Made by a program: the position numbers and the translations under genes. This document shows, piece after piece, positions 51,175 through 59,794 of a stretch of DNA of 64,000 nucleotides. The notes beneath the pieces are model-generated. The model was given only the letters and a program-made list of their open reading frames with translations, ran no database searches and was not told the DNA's origin. This DNA comes from Planctomycetota bacterium (GTDB taxonomy: Bacteria > Planctomycetota > UBA1135 > UBA2386): positions 744,001 through 808,000 of the forward strand of contig JADJPQ010000002.1 in NCBI GenBank assembly GCA_016713175.1, read 5' to 3'. The first letter of the stretch is position 1. Every line of letters starts with the position of its first letter.

Positions 51175-51897
51175 TCAGCGCTGCATCAAGGGGAAGGCCG
51201 CTTCGCCCAGCAGGGTCTCGGCGAACGCGCACCAGATCTGCACCTTGACGACGTCCTTGACGTACGCCGGCACGTTGACGGTCTTGTTGTACTTGCCGTC
51301 CTTGGCGACCAGCCGTTCCAGCAGGTAGACGCGGCCATCGCTGTCGACGACCTGCCAGTGCGGCGCTGGCGTGTCCGGCACGACGAAGTCATCGCTCAGA
51401 CGCAGCACGCGCTGATCGCCCAGCGCGCCGAGCGTCGCCATGCCCATGTTGGCCTTGACGCCGGCGAACTTGCCGGTGGCCGCGGTCGCGCACAGCTCGG
51501 GCATCGCCTGCAGCGGCATCACCTTGCCGAAGCTGGCCTCGCCGAGCAGCGTCTCGGCGAACGCGCACCAGATCTGCACCTTGGCGACGTCGAGCACGTA
51601 GCTCGGCACCGTGATGGTCTGGTGGAACTTGTTGTCCTTGGCGACCAGCCGTTGCAGCAGGAACGCATTGCCGCGGCTGTCGACGATCTGCCAGTGCGGC
51701 GCTGGCGTGTTCGGCACGACGAAGTCGGCCGACAGCGTCATGGTCCAGGCGCCGTTCTGCTGTTGCAGCACGACGGTGCCCTTGTCGGCCTTGACGCCGG
51801 CGAACGGCATGCTGGTGACGGGATCGCCGGCCAGGGAAGCGACAGTGGTCGCCGACAAGGCCAGCAGAACGGACGTGAAGCGGGAACGGAAGCTCAT
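51175..51897 (-). CDS. Exported protein with two tandem DM13-like domains
   Basis: 240 aa. A signal peptide (RFTSVLLALSATTVASLAG) is followed by two copies of a domain of about 90 residues. Each carries a LSADFVVPNTPAPHWQIVDS-type strand pair and the block KVQIWCAFAETLLGEA with one conserved Cys. The layout and the Trp-Cys motif recall DM13 domains, implicated in electron transfer through a reactive Cys; this link is inference. A Shine-Dalgarno (GGAGA, 8 nt before ATG 51897) indicates translation from an operon mRNA. It lies between the VOC and GlcG-cupin genes. Confidence 0.55.
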   Translation of the reverse strand: MSFRSRFTSVLLALSATTVASLAGDPVTSMPFAGVKADKGTVVLQQQNGAWTMTLSADFVVPNTPAPHWQIVDSRGNAFLLQRLVAKDNKFHQTITVPSYVLDVAKVQIWCAFAETLLGEASFGKVMPLQAMPELCATAATGKFAGVKANMGMATLGALGDQRVLRLSDDFVVPDTPAPHWQVVDSDGRVYLLERLVAKDGKYNKTVNVPAYVKDVVKVQIWCAFAETLLGEAAFPLMQR

Positions 51898-51986
51898 CGA
51901 ATGGATCTCCTCGGAAGTCAGTGGCGCGTGCACCCCGCACGCTGCCGATCCTTCGATGCCGCGGCGCGGCGCGCCGTTTCGGCGCT

Positions 51987-53018
51987 TCACCGACTCGTCG
52001 CGGCGGCACTCAGTTGCACCGCGTGGCCATCGCCATCGCGAGCGAGCAGGGCCTGGCCACCGTCGGCCAACGCCACGATGCCCGGCGACACCAGCGGCAC
52101 CTTGGCGCCCTGCACGGCGCGCAGCGCCTGCTCGAGGTCGGTCACGACGATCTGCGTCTGCCAGTGCCACAGATCGCTGGCCTGCGCATCGCTCGGCCAT
52201 GGCCTGCCGTCGCCGGGCGCCACGTACTCGAGCAGCTCGACACCAGGCCCGCCGCTGCCGCGCAACGTCGTGATCCTGAGCCTGGCGCCGCGCACCGCAT
52301 TCAGCCGTTCCTGCTCGATGCCGTGGTTGTCGCTGCCGCCGACGACCTGCAAGCCGACCGCATCGCGCCAGAAGCGCAGGCTCGCGTCGGTGTCGGCCAC
52401 GACGATCGCCGTGTGGTCGATGCCGAGGAACAGCGCCGCCTGCGGCTGCTGCCAGCGCGGATCGCCCTTGCCGGCAGGAAACGCGATCACCTCGAGCACA
52501 TGGCCGTCGGGGTCTCTGAAGTAGAACGCTTCGATGCCAGAAGCCGCCGGGATGCTCTCGGGCAGTCGCTGCGGCCCCGAACTGGCATGGCGGACGCGAT
52601 GCCGCCGCAGGTGCGCGTAGGCCGCCGGCATGTCCTGCGTGACGATCGCGATGTGCTGGAAGATCGCGTCGTTGCTGGCAAACCCGGCGGGGAACGGCCG
52701 GCCGGCCGGCGCCAGATACTGCGTCAGCTCGATCGCCTCCCGGCCCAGCCGCAGGCGCGCCCGACGCAAACGCGCCGGGAACACCCCCTGCAGCGCCTCG
52801 ATCGGCGCGCCATCCAGTTCCTGCTCGCCTTCGACGCGGCAGCCGAACACCGCGCCGTACCAGGCGATCGCCGCGTCGAGATCCGCCACGGTGATGCCGA
52901 CCGAATCGACCCGCGGTCCGGCCGGCGCCGGCTGCTGCGCCAGCGCCGCACCGACGAAGGCCGCCAGCGTCGCGGCGGCCAACAACCAGCGGCCGCCGCG
53001 GCCACGCGAGCGGCTCAC
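51987..53018 (-). CDS. Exported VOC (glyoxalase/extradiol-dioxygenase fold) protein, two domains
   Basis: 343 aa with an N-terminal signal sequence (WLLAAATLAAFVGAALAQQ). Two VOC units follow: RVDSVGITVADLDAAIAWYG ... QHIAIVTQDMPAAYAHLRRH ... AFYFRDPDGHVLEVIAFP, and LGIDHTAIVVADTDASLRFW ... TQIVVTDLEQALRAVQ ... ARDGDGHAVQLS. Potential metal ligands (His, Glu) are present in the middle and second parts. Substrate unknown. The GTG start overlaps the GMC oxidoreductase stop (GTGA), so the two are translationally coupled. Confidence 0.75.
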   Translation of the reverse strand: MSRSRGRGGRWLLAAATLAAFVGAALAQQPAPAGPRVDSVGITVADLDAAIAWYGAVFGCRVEGEQELDGAPIEALQGVFPARLRRARLRLGREAIELTQYLAPAGRPFPAGFASNDAIFQHIAIVTQDMPAAYAHLRRHRVRHASSGPQRLPESIPAASGIEAFYFRDPDGHVLEVIAFPAGKGDPRWQQPQAALFLGIDHTAIVVADTDASLRFWRDAVGLQVVGGSDNHGIEQERLNAVRGARLRITTLRGSGGPGVELLEYVAPGDGRPWPSDAQASDLWHWQTQIVVTDLEQALRAVQGAKVPLVSPGIVALADGGQALLARDGDGHAVQLSAAATSR

Positions 53019-54589
53019 ACCGGCACCTCCACCATCGCCATCCGCGGCAAGCCCAGCCGCTGCAGCAGGTGATCGCCGACCCGCAGCGCGTTGGCCATGA
53101 TCGTCAATCCCGGATTCACCGCCGCGCTGCTGACGAAGAACGACGCGTCGACGACATACAGATTGTCGAGGTCGTGCGCCTTGCAGTCGGGGTCGAGCGC
53201 CGACGTGGCCGGATCGTCGCCGAACCGCACCGTGCCGCACTGATGTGCGACGCCGGCCAGCGGGATCTTCTTGCCGAGGTACAGGTTCTGTTCCCAGAAG
53301 TGCTGTTCCTCGCAACCGAGCTTGCCGAGCAGGCTCTTCAAACGGGCGATCAGCCGGTCGTGGGCTTTGGTGTTGTTCGGCGCGTAGCTGAGCCGGATCC
53401 GCCCATCCTCGGCCAGCGTCACGCGGTTCTCCGGATCGGGCAGATCCTCGCTGGTCAACCAGAAGTCCAGCGCATGCCTGGCCATCTTGTCGAGCACGAG
53501 GCCCGGCGCGAACGCCGGCGCGCCGGCCTTGAGCACCGCGCGATCGCTCTTGCCGACCATCGAGATGTGCCCCATCGGGTGCTGCCAGTCGCGCTCGCCG
53601 AAGTAGAAGTCGTTCAGCGCGATCGTCTTCTGGAACACCGTCGGATTCTGGTGGCGCGAGATCGCCAGCAGCACCGAGTTGACGTGGCACATGTAGTTGC
53701 GCCCGACGACGCCCGAGCGATTCGCCAGCCCGTGCGGATGGCGATCGGTCGCCGACCGCAAGAGCAGCGCCGCCGAATTGACGGCGCCTGCCGCCGCGAT
53801 GACGAAGTCGCCGCGGTAGCGTTCGATCCGGCCATCGCGTTCGACCTCGACGCCGGTCACCGCCGTGCCGCTGGCGTTGGTCAGGATCTTGCGGACGAAC
53901 GCACCGGTCCGCAGCGTCACGTTGCCCTGCTGCAACGCCGGTCGCACGCAGGTCACCTCGGCATCGGCCTTGGCGTGCAGTAGACACGGGAACCCATCGC
54001 AGGTCGCGCAGCGGATGCACGGGCTGAACGCGCGATTGGTCTCGGTCAGCCGAACGCCCAGCGGCAGATGGAACGGTTGCAGTCCGCAGGCGGCGAAGTC
54101 GTCGTGCAGCTTCTGGATCCGCGGCTCGTGCGCGATCGGCGGGCACGGGTAGGGCTTGCTGGCCCACGGCTCGGTCGGATCCTCGCCGCGCTGGCCGCGC
54201 ACCTGGTACAGCCACTCGGCCTCGGTGTAGTACGGCTCGAAGTCGGCATAGCGCAGCGGCCATGCCGGCGACACGCCGTCGACGTGCGTCATCGCCTCGA
54301 AGTCGCGTTCGCGGAAGCGCAGCAGCGCCGCGCCATAGACCTTGGTGTTGCCGCCGACCCAATAGTGGGTGCCCGGATGGAACGGCTTGTCGTGCTTGTC
54401 GAGCCACTCCTCGCTGGTCTTGTACTTGTTGGCCAGGAAGACGGCGCTCGGATCCCAGTTGTCCTTCTCGCGCGGCAGGAACTCGCCGCGTTCGAGCACC
54501 AGGATGCGCTTGCCGCTCGGGGCCAGTTTGTGCAGCAACGTGCCGCCGCCGGCGCCGGTGCCGATCAGGATGATGTCGTAGTGGTCCAT
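53015..54589 (-). CDS. GMC family oxidoreductase
   Basis: 524-aa FAD enzyme oxidising an alcohol, sugar or polyol. The FAD-binding motif is IILIGTGAGGGTLLHKLAP at the N-terminus, followed by LVLERGEFLPREKDNW and HYWVGGNTKVYGAALLRFRE. A Cys-rich segment CIRCATCDGFPCLLHAKADA near residue 200 could hold an iron-sulfur or zinc site and is found in some bacterial sugar dehydrogenases of this group. The C-terminus has VVDASFFVSSAAVNPGLTIM with the catalytic His/Asn region (CGTVRFGDDP before it). No signal peptide. It overlaps the aquaporin gene by 25 bp and the VOC gene by 4 bp. Confidence 0.85.
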   Translation of the reverse strand: MDHYDIILIGTGAGGGTLLHKLAPSGKRILVLERGEFLPREKDNWDPSAVFLANKYKTSEEWLDKHDKPFHPGTHYWVGGNTKVYGAALLRFRERDFEAMTHVDGVSPAWPLRYADFEPYYTEAEWLYQVRGQRGEDPTEPWASKPYPCPPIAHEPRIQKLHDDFAACGLQPFHLPLGVRLTETNRAFSPCIRCATCDGFPCLLHAKADAEVTCVRPALQQGNVTLRTGAFVRKILTNASGTAVTGVEVERDGRIERYRGDFVIAAAGAVNSAALLLRSATDRHPHGLANRSGVVGRNYMCHVNSVLLAISRHQNPTVFQKTIALNDFYFGERDWQHPMGHISMVGKSDRAVLKAGAPAFAPGLVLDKMARHALDFWLTSEDLPDPENRVTLAEDGRIRLSYAPNNTKAHDRLIARLKSLLGKLGCEEQHFWEQNLYLGKKIPLAGVAHQCGTVRFGDDPATSALDPDCKAHDLDNLYVVDASFFVSSAAVNPGLTIMANALRVGDHLLQRLGLPRMAMVEVPV

Positions 54590-55428
54590 GGGTTCAGGGC
54601 CGGTTCGCCGGCGATCGAGGTCTGGCGGCACGCCGGCTGAGTCGCCGCCATGCCGAACGAACAACGGAAGATGCAGCGATACGCGCCGCCGTGATGCAGC
54701 CTGGCGCACAGCACCGAACGCAGGCCGCGGCCGCGGACGAACACTTCGGCCGCCAGGCCCATGCCGAGGAACGGCGCCAGCAGGTAGACCCACAGCGCGG
54801 TGGCGTCGCCGGCGAACACGGCGCTGGCGATCGTGCGCGCGGGGTTCAGGCTCATGCCCGACAGCGGCGCCAGCAGGCCGATGAAGAGTGCGACCAGCGT
54901 GCCAGCGGCCAGTCCGGTCAGGTGATTCCAGCGGCGGTTCTGCGAGACCCGCAGCACCACGCTCATCAGCACGAACGTCATGCCGAATTCGGTGCCGAAC
55001 GCCACCGCGGCGCCATCCGGCCCGGGCACGGTCTTGACGAACGCGACTTCCGGAGCCGCCAGCGCCTCGCCGAGCAGCCAGCGGGCCAGGCCGACACCGG
55101 CGATGCCGCCGAGCAGCTGTCCAGCGATGTAGCCGAACACATCGGCACCGGCGACCTTGCGGAGCCGCCAGAACGTCAGCGTGGTCGCGGGGTTCATGTG
55201 CGCGCCACTGCGCTTGCCGAGCGGCGAACCGATCAGCAGCACCGCGGTCAGCCCCATCGTCAGGCCCATCGCCCACAGCCGCAGTTCCGGATCCGGCAGC
55301 GTCATGACGAGCGCGCTGGCGGGATGGAACAACAGCACGCCGCCGACCGCGGCGACGATCATGAACAGGCCGAGGCCGGCGGCTTCGCACAGGTACATCG
55401 GCCAGTTGGTGCGGAGGGTCGCGAGCAT
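54565..55428 (-). CDS. MIP family channel (aquaporin/aquaglyceroporin)
   Basis: 287-aa inner-membrane channel with six helices and both NPA boxes intact: GAHMNPATTLTFWRL and GMSLNPARTIASAVF. Helices include GLGLFMIVAAVGGVLLF, GYIAGQLLGGIAGVGLARWL and TGLAAGTLVALFIGLLAPL. It conducts water or small polyols such as glycerol. A hydrophilic Cys-containing C-terminal tail (about 50 residues, RSVLCARLHHGGAYRC) is atypical. First gene of the minus-strand series; its 3' end overlaps the GMC gene. The ATG at 55428 starts the hydrophobic part, and the frame is open further upstream. Confidence 0.85.
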   Translation of the reverse strand: MLATLRTNWPMYLCEAAGLGLFMIVAAVGGVLLFHPASALVMTLPDPELRLWAMGLTMGLTAVLLIGSPLGKRSGAHMNPATTLTFWRLRKVAGADVFGYIAGQLLGGIAGVGLARWLLGEALAAPEVAFVKTVPGPDGAAVAFGTEFGMTFVLMSVVLRVSQNRRWNHLTGLAAGTLVALFIGLLAPLSGMSLNPARTIASAVFAGDATALWVYLLAPFLGMGLAAEVFVRGRGLRSVLCARLHHGGAYRCIFRCSFGMAATQPACRQTSIAGEPALNPWTTTTSS

Positions 55429-55470
55429 GGCGAACCATCGGATGCCTTCCGCCCGCAGCGGTTTCGCCGC

Positions 55471-55476
55471 TATCCT
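55471..55476 (+). promoter_or_regulatory. Putative -10 element (TATCCT)
   Basis: TATCCT in the divergent aquaporin/membrane-protein gap. It lies 8 nt before an in-frame TTG (55485) and 53 nt before ATG 55530. Confidence 0.35.
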
Positions 55477-55529
55477 GCCGGGACTTGGCCCCCACCGTCG
55501 GTTGCCTCGACCCTCGCCGCCGCCCGGCA

Positions 55530-56525
55530 ATGACCGCAGCCAGTCCGCCCCCCGCGCCCGCCCAGCACTGGACCATCGCCGTGGCCACGTTGGCCGCGCT
55601 GGCCACCCTGATCGCGCATGCGATCGACAGCATCCAGAACTGGGAAGCCAGCCGCGCCGCGTTGCCCGCAGGCGTCGCGCTGCTGCTCATCACCCTCGTC
55701 CTGTTGTTCGCCGATCCCCTGGTGCGCCGGCAGGTGCGGCACCAACCTGCACTGCTGGTGCCGTTCGGCTGCGGCATCGCGGCGGACTGGCTGGTCACGC
55801 AGGTGTTGCACCATGTCGTCGGCGCCTGGTTCACCACGCTCGGGGCCTGGCCGATCGCCGGCCTGACGTTCTCGCTGTCGGTCGCGACGGTGCTGGCGAT
55901 GTTGATCGCGGTCCTGATCTCGGCCTGGACCACGGCGCTCGTCGTCGCGGTCGCTCGCGGCGAACGCGCGGCCGACCAGCTCGGGCCGGCCCTGCGGCGC
56001 GCGGGCCAGCGCTATTGGCAGGTCCTCGGCGCCAACGTCTTCGGGCACGGCATCGTACTGTTCGGCGCCGCCGGCATGCTCGCCGCCGCTGCCCGCTCCG
56101 GCGTTGAACCGCCGCTGGCCGTCATCGCCTGCCTGTTCACGCTCGTCTGGAACGTGGCCAGCGCTGCGCTGCTGGTGCATGTCGTCGCCGACGACCGGTC
56201 GTTCGCCGCAGCAACCCGGACCGCATTCCTCAGCGCGCTGACCGGTTGGCGCACGCTGGCATGGCCGAAGCTGTCCCAGTTGGCGGTGCTCGGCACGTTC
56301 GTCTGGTTGCAGACCACCGACGGCCGCAATCACCGGTTCACATGGCATCTGCACATGCAGTGGGCCGGCGGTCATGCCCACACGTCCCACTGGTACTCCG
56401 ACTACTGCAAGTTCGTCGAGGCCTCGGCATCACCGCTGTTGCTGACGATGCTCTCCGCCGCCCTGACTGGCGTGGCGCTCGCCAACCAGATCCGCGCCGC
56501 GCGCCTGTTGCCCGAGCGCCACTGA
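55530..56525 (+). CDS. Polytopic membrane protein of unknown function
   Basis: 331-aa protein with about seven membrane segments (ALPAGVALLLITLVLLFADP, LTFSLSVATVLAMLIAVLIS, GIVLFGAAGMLAAAARS, VLGTFVWLQTTDGRN, SPLLLTMLSAALTGVALA). A loop near residues 265-290 is rich in His and Trp (TWHLHMQWAGGHAHTSHWYS), suggestive of metal binding. I recognise no family. An in-frame TTG at 55485 close to a TATCCT element could be the true leaderless start. It converges with the RluA gene, with 5 bp between stops. Confidence 0.6.
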   Translation: MTAASPPPAPAQHWTIAVATLAALATLIAHAIDSIQNWEASRAALPAGVALLLITLVLLFADPLVRRQVRHQPALLVPFGCGIAADWLVTQVLHHVVGAWFTTLGAWPIAGLTFSLSVATVLAMLIAVLISAWTTALVVAVARGERAADQLGPALRRAGQRYWQVLGANVFGHGIVLFGAAGMLAAAARSGVEPPLAVIACLFTLVWNVASAALLVHVVADDRSFAAATRTAFLSALTGWRTLAWPKLSQLAVLGTFVWLQTTDGRNHRFTWHLHMQWAGGHAHTSHWYSDYCKFVEASASPLLLTMLSAALTGVALANQIRAARLLPERH

Positions 56526-56530
56526 ACGGC

Positions 56531-57481
56531 TCACGGCCAGTCGATCGGCGTCCGCGCCGCCGCACCGAAGTGCGCTGGCAGCGGCGCGCGCAGATCCAGC
56601 GCCGCGCCGGTCACCGGATGCGGCAACGCCAGGCGCGCCGCATGCAGCAGGAACCGGCCCGGCATCGTCACTCGCGAGCCGTAGCGCCGGTCGCCGACGA
56701 TCGGATGGCCGAGATGGGCCAGGTGGGCACGGATCTGGTGCAACCGGCCGGTGAACAGCGAGAGGCGCAGCAACGCGGTGTCGCCGAACGTCCCCAGCAC
56801 CGTCCAGTCGGTGCGCGCCGGCCTGCCCGCGGCATCGACGACGACCCGCGGGCGTTCGGGTCTTGAATCGACGATCTCGCGCAATGGCGCGGTGATGCTG
56901 CCAGACGTCGAAGCCGGGGCGCCATGCACGACCGCCACATAACCCTTGACGACCACATCGTCGCGGAACGCCGCGGTCAGACCACGGAGTCCCCGGGCCG
57001 ACAACCCGATCGCCAGCAACCCGGACGTGCCGCGATCCAGTCGATGCGCCGGAGCCGGCGCGAACGTCGCGCTGCGCTGGCCGAGTCCTTGGCGGTCGAG
57101 CCAGGCCACCAGGTTGATCGCCTCCGCGCCGGTTCCGGGTTGGGCAGCAAGCCCCGCCGGCTTGTCGACGACGAGGATGTCCTCGTCGGCGAAAATGGTC
57201 TTCGGCGCGAGGTCTGACGGCCACATCGTCGCCGCCGCCCCTGCGGCGCGGCGCGGCCGTTCCGCTGTCAGCGCCGCGAGATCGGCGGGCGCCAGCCGCA
57301 GTTCGATCTGCATGCCCTCGGCCAGGCGCAGAGCGCCATCGGCCTTCTTGCCATCGACGCGGATCCGACCCGAACGGACGTGCCGGAAGATCGCCGCCAG
57401 CGGCACGGCCGGCAGGGCCTTGCGCAACCACCGATCGAGGCGCTGGCCGGCGTCGGCGCTGGTGATGGCGTGGGTGTCCAT
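56531..57481 (-). CDS. RluA family pseudouridine synthase
   Basis: 316-aa enzyme converting uridine to pseudouridine in rRNA or tRNA. The N-terminal S4 RNA-binding domain includes GQRLDRWLRKALPAVPLAAI and RHVRSGRIRVDGKKAD. The catalytic domain has DILVVDKPAGLAAQPG and the signature AHRLDRGTSGLLAIG with the catalytic Asp, then VVKGYVAVVHGAP and LFTGRLHQIRAHLAHLGHPI with VGDRRYG. The layout fits RluC/RluD relatives; the exact target site is not inferable. It lies 9 bp downstream of the secreted-protein gene on the same strand. Confidence 0.9.
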   Translation of the reverse strand: MDTHAITSADAGQRLDRWLRKALPAVPLAAIFRHVRSGRIRVDGKKADGALRLAEGMQIELRLAPADLAALTAERPRRAAGAAATMWPSDLAPKTIFADEDILVVDKPAGLAAQPGTGAEAINLVAWLDRQGLGQRSATFAPAPAHRLDRGTSGLLAIGLSARGLRGLTAAFRDDVVVKGYVAVVHGAPASTSGSITAPLREIVDSRPERPRVVVDAAGRPARTDWTVLGTFGDTALLRLSLFTGRLHQIRAHLAHLGHPIVGDRRYGSRVTMPGRFLLHAARLALPHPVTGAALDLRAPLPAHFGAAARTPIDWP

Positions 57482-57490
57482 GTGCTGCGC

Positions 57491-58651
57491 TCAGCCGATG
57501 ACCACCTGCCACGTATCGGTCAGCGTCAACTGCGGCGCCGGGCAGCCGCCAGCGCCGAACAGGTCAGCCCCCTGCAGATACACCGCCATGCCGACCAACG
57601 GCGGCAGGCACGGGATCGCGATCGTCACCGCCGCGCCGAAGTTGGCGGCCGCCCAGTCGTGGCCCAGCGTGCAGGTGCAGAACGGCATCGGATTGCCGAC
57701 GAACCCGACGCCGACGAACGGCGCGCCGGTGACGTTGCCGAGTTGCGCGGTCAGCGAACCGGTGAGGTTGGGGTTGCCGAACACCGAGAACGTCGTCGCA
57801 CCGCAGCCGGCGCCGAGGTTCTGGAACGTTCCCGAGTTGGTGCCGATCGACACCTGAAGGTCGTAGCTGCCGACGTTGCCGGCATAGCCGCCGACGCGCA
57901 GCCAACAGGTCTGACCCAACGTCAGGTTGGCGGTGACCTGCGAGCCGAGGTTGCAGGTGTCGTCGTTGCAGCCCAGGCTCTGCAGCTGCCCACACGGCCC
58001 CGCGAACACCTCGAGCACGGTGTCCAGCGGGTTGCTGCCGCCGCAGGTGGCGAACGTGTGCGGCGCCGTGCACGTGGCCTGATAGCGGTACCAGAGATCC
58101 GTGCCGGCATTGCTGCACGACCAGGCGGGCAGCGAATTGGACGCGCCGAGGTTGCCGAGCCCTGGATTGCTGCCGAGCACGAGCGGCACCGCGCCCGCGC
58201 ATTCGTCGTTGGCCGGACCACCCGCGCACGAGAGCAGCAGTTCGAAGTTGCCGACATCGCCGGAAAACCCGCCGACGCGGATCAGCAGCACCTGGCCCGA
58301 CGCGACCCCGACGGTCACCGACGAACCGACGCTGCAGCGGTCGTCGTTGCAGGCGAGGCTGACGAGCCCGCCGCAGCCGGCCGCGGCGTCGAACACCTCG
58401 ACCATGGTGTCGAAGTCGCGCACCGGCGAGCAGGTCGACGCCTGCAGCTGGCCGGTGCAGGTCGCGGTGTAGCCAAACCACAGATCGCTGCCGCCAGCGC
58501 TGCAGGCCCACGGCTCCGGGGACGTCGTCGCGGCGCCGTTGTTGAACGGTCCGTTGACCCCGTTCACGGCGGCGATGGCGCTGGTGCACTCGTCCTGGGC
58601 GACGGCTGCGGTGGCGACAGTCAGCAGGGACAGCGTGGCGGCGTAGCGCAT
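57491..58651 (-). CDS. Secreted Cys-rich protein with two tandem beta domains and shared C-terminal module
   Basis: 386-aa exported protein. A signal peptide (YAATLSLLTVATAAVAQ) is followed by two homologous domains of about 110 residues. Each has the pattern DECxxAI ... W.CSxxGxDLWFxY.ATCTG ... FDTMVEVFDA ... LACNDDxC ... VLLIRVGGFSG (pre-peptidase-like beta-sandwiches). The final 110 residues, from LGAGCGATTFSVFGNP, are the module shared with other secreted proteins. No enzymatic motif. TAGATT 9 nt upstream of the start is the likely -10 element. Possibly cell-surface or matrix. Confidence 0.7.
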   Translation of the reverse strand: MRYAATLSLLTVATAAVAQDECTSAIAAVNGVNGPFNNGAATTSPEPWACSAGGSDLWFGYTATCTGQLQASTCSPVRDFDTMVEVFDAAAGCGGLVSLACNDDRCSVGSSVTVGVASGQVLLIRVGGFSGDVGNFELLLSCAGGPANDECAGAVPLVLGSNPGLGNLGASNSLPAWSCSNAGTDLWYRYQATCTAPHTFATCGGSNPLDTVLEVFAGPCGQLQSLGCNDDTCNLGSQVTANLTLGQTCWLRVGGYAGNVGSYDLQVSIGTNSGTFQNLGAGCGATTFSVFGNPNLTGSLTAQLGNVTGAPFVGVGFVGNPMPFCTCTLGHDWAAANFGAAVTIAIPCLPPLVGMAVYLQGADLFGAGGCPAPQLTLTDTWQVVIG

Positions 58652-58660
58652 GGCGCTGCC

Positions 58661-58666
58661 AATCTA
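58661..58666 (-). promoter_or_regulatory. Putative -10 element (TAGATT)
   Basis: Minus-strand TAGATT 9 nt before ATG 58651. A divergent promoter pair with the TACGAT at 58733. Confidence 0.4.
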
Positions 58667-58732
58667 CTCCCGCACGGCCCGGCATGGGCGCGCCGCGCCG
58701 GTTCCGCCGACGACACCGGCGCGGCCACGGCC

Positions 58733-58738
58733 TACGAT
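58733..58738 (+). promoter_or_regulatory. Putative -10 element (TACGAT), leaderless start
   Basis: TACGAT 7 nt before ATG 58746 of the acetylesterase gene. Confidence 0.45.
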
Positions 58739-58745
58739 CCGGCGA

Positions 58746-59786
58746 ATGTCCCGAGTCGCCCTGCTGTCGATCGCCCTCGCCACCGCCCTCGCCGCCCAAC
58801 AGCACACCGTCAAGGTGTTCGTTCTCGCCGGCCAATCCAACATGGAGGGCAAGGCGCAAAACGTCCTCCTCGACCACCAGGCCACCGATCCCGACACCGC
58901 GAAGCTGTTCGCGCACCTGCGACGCGACGACCAGTGGATCGTGCGCGATGACGTGTTCATCAAGTTCTTCGATCGCAAGGGCGGCCTGACCATCGGCTAT
59001 GGCTCGCCGAACCGCACCGGCATGGAACTCGAGTTCGGCACGGCGCTCGGCGAGCACTTCGCCGAACCGGTGCTGCTGATCAAGACCGCATGGGGCGGTC
59101 ACTCGCTGGCGAAGGACTTCCGACCACCCTCGGCGGGACTGCCCGACGCCAAGGCCCTCGCTGACGAACTCGGCAAAGCGCAGGAACGCGTGCGCCAGCG
59201 CAATGCGAAGGACCAGCGCAACGAGCCGTTGCCAACGATCGAGGACCTCCGCGACGGCTATGGCCGTTCGTATCGCGCGATGCTGACCGAGGTCCGCGAC
59301 ACCATGACCAACGCCGGCACATTGTTCCCGACGCTGGCCGGCCGCCCGCTCGAACTCGCCGGTTTCGTGTGGTTCCAGGGCTGGAACGACCAGTACGGCG
59401 GCTTCGAGACGCAATACGCCGACAACCTCGCGCATCTGATCCGCGACCTGCGCAAGGACCTCGCTGCCACGGACCTGCCGTTCGTGATCGCGGTCATGGG
59501 CCAGAACGGCTCGCAGCCGGCCACGGGCGCGATGGCGGTGATCCAGGACGCGCAGCGCGCGGTGGCGGCGCTGCCCGAGTTCGCGGCGACGGTGCGCGCG
59601 GTGGCGACGGACGAGCTGGTCGACAAGGTGGCCGAGGCGGCGTATCCGACGTGGGAGCAGGACAAAGCGGCGTGGCAACGGGTCGGCTCCGACCATCCGT
59701 ATCACTATCTGGGCAGCGCGATCTGGTTCAGTCGCATCGGCAAGGCCTGTGCCAGCGCGATGCTCGAGTTGCGCCGCAAATCCTGA
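58746..59786 (+). CDS. Exported sialate O-acetylesterase-like (SASA domain) carbohydrate esterase
   Basis: 346-aa SGNH-type esterase. A signal peptide (VALLSIALATALAAQ) is followed by VFVLAGQSNMEGKAQNVLL with the nucleophile Ser in GQSNMEG. The second block is LLIKTAWGGHSL, the oxyanion Gly/Asn region is GFVWFQGWNDQYG, and the C-terminal Asp-His is near SDHPYHYLGSAIWFSR. It removes O-acetyl groups from glycans, complementing the MBOAT/AlgX acetylation genes at 23-27 kb. Start supported by the TACGAT element. Complete. Confidence 0.88.
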   Translation: MSRVALLSIALATALAAQQHTVKVFVLAGQSNMEGKAQNVLLDHQATDPDTAKLFAHLRRDDQWIVRDDVFIKFFDRKGGLTIGYGSPNRTGMELEFGTALGEHFAEPVLLIKTAWGGHSLAKDFRPPSAGLPDAKALADELGKAQERVRQRNAKDQRNEPLPTIEDLRDGYGRSYRAMLTEVRDTMTNAGTLFPTLAGRPLELAGFVWFQGWNDQYGGFETQYADNLAHLIRDLRKDLAATDLPFVIAVMGQNGSQPATGAMAVIQDAQRAVAALPEFAATVRAVATDELVDKVAEAAYPTWEQDKAAWQRVGSDHPYHYLGSAIWFSRIGKACASAMLELRRKS

Positions 59787-59794
59787 GGGCAACC

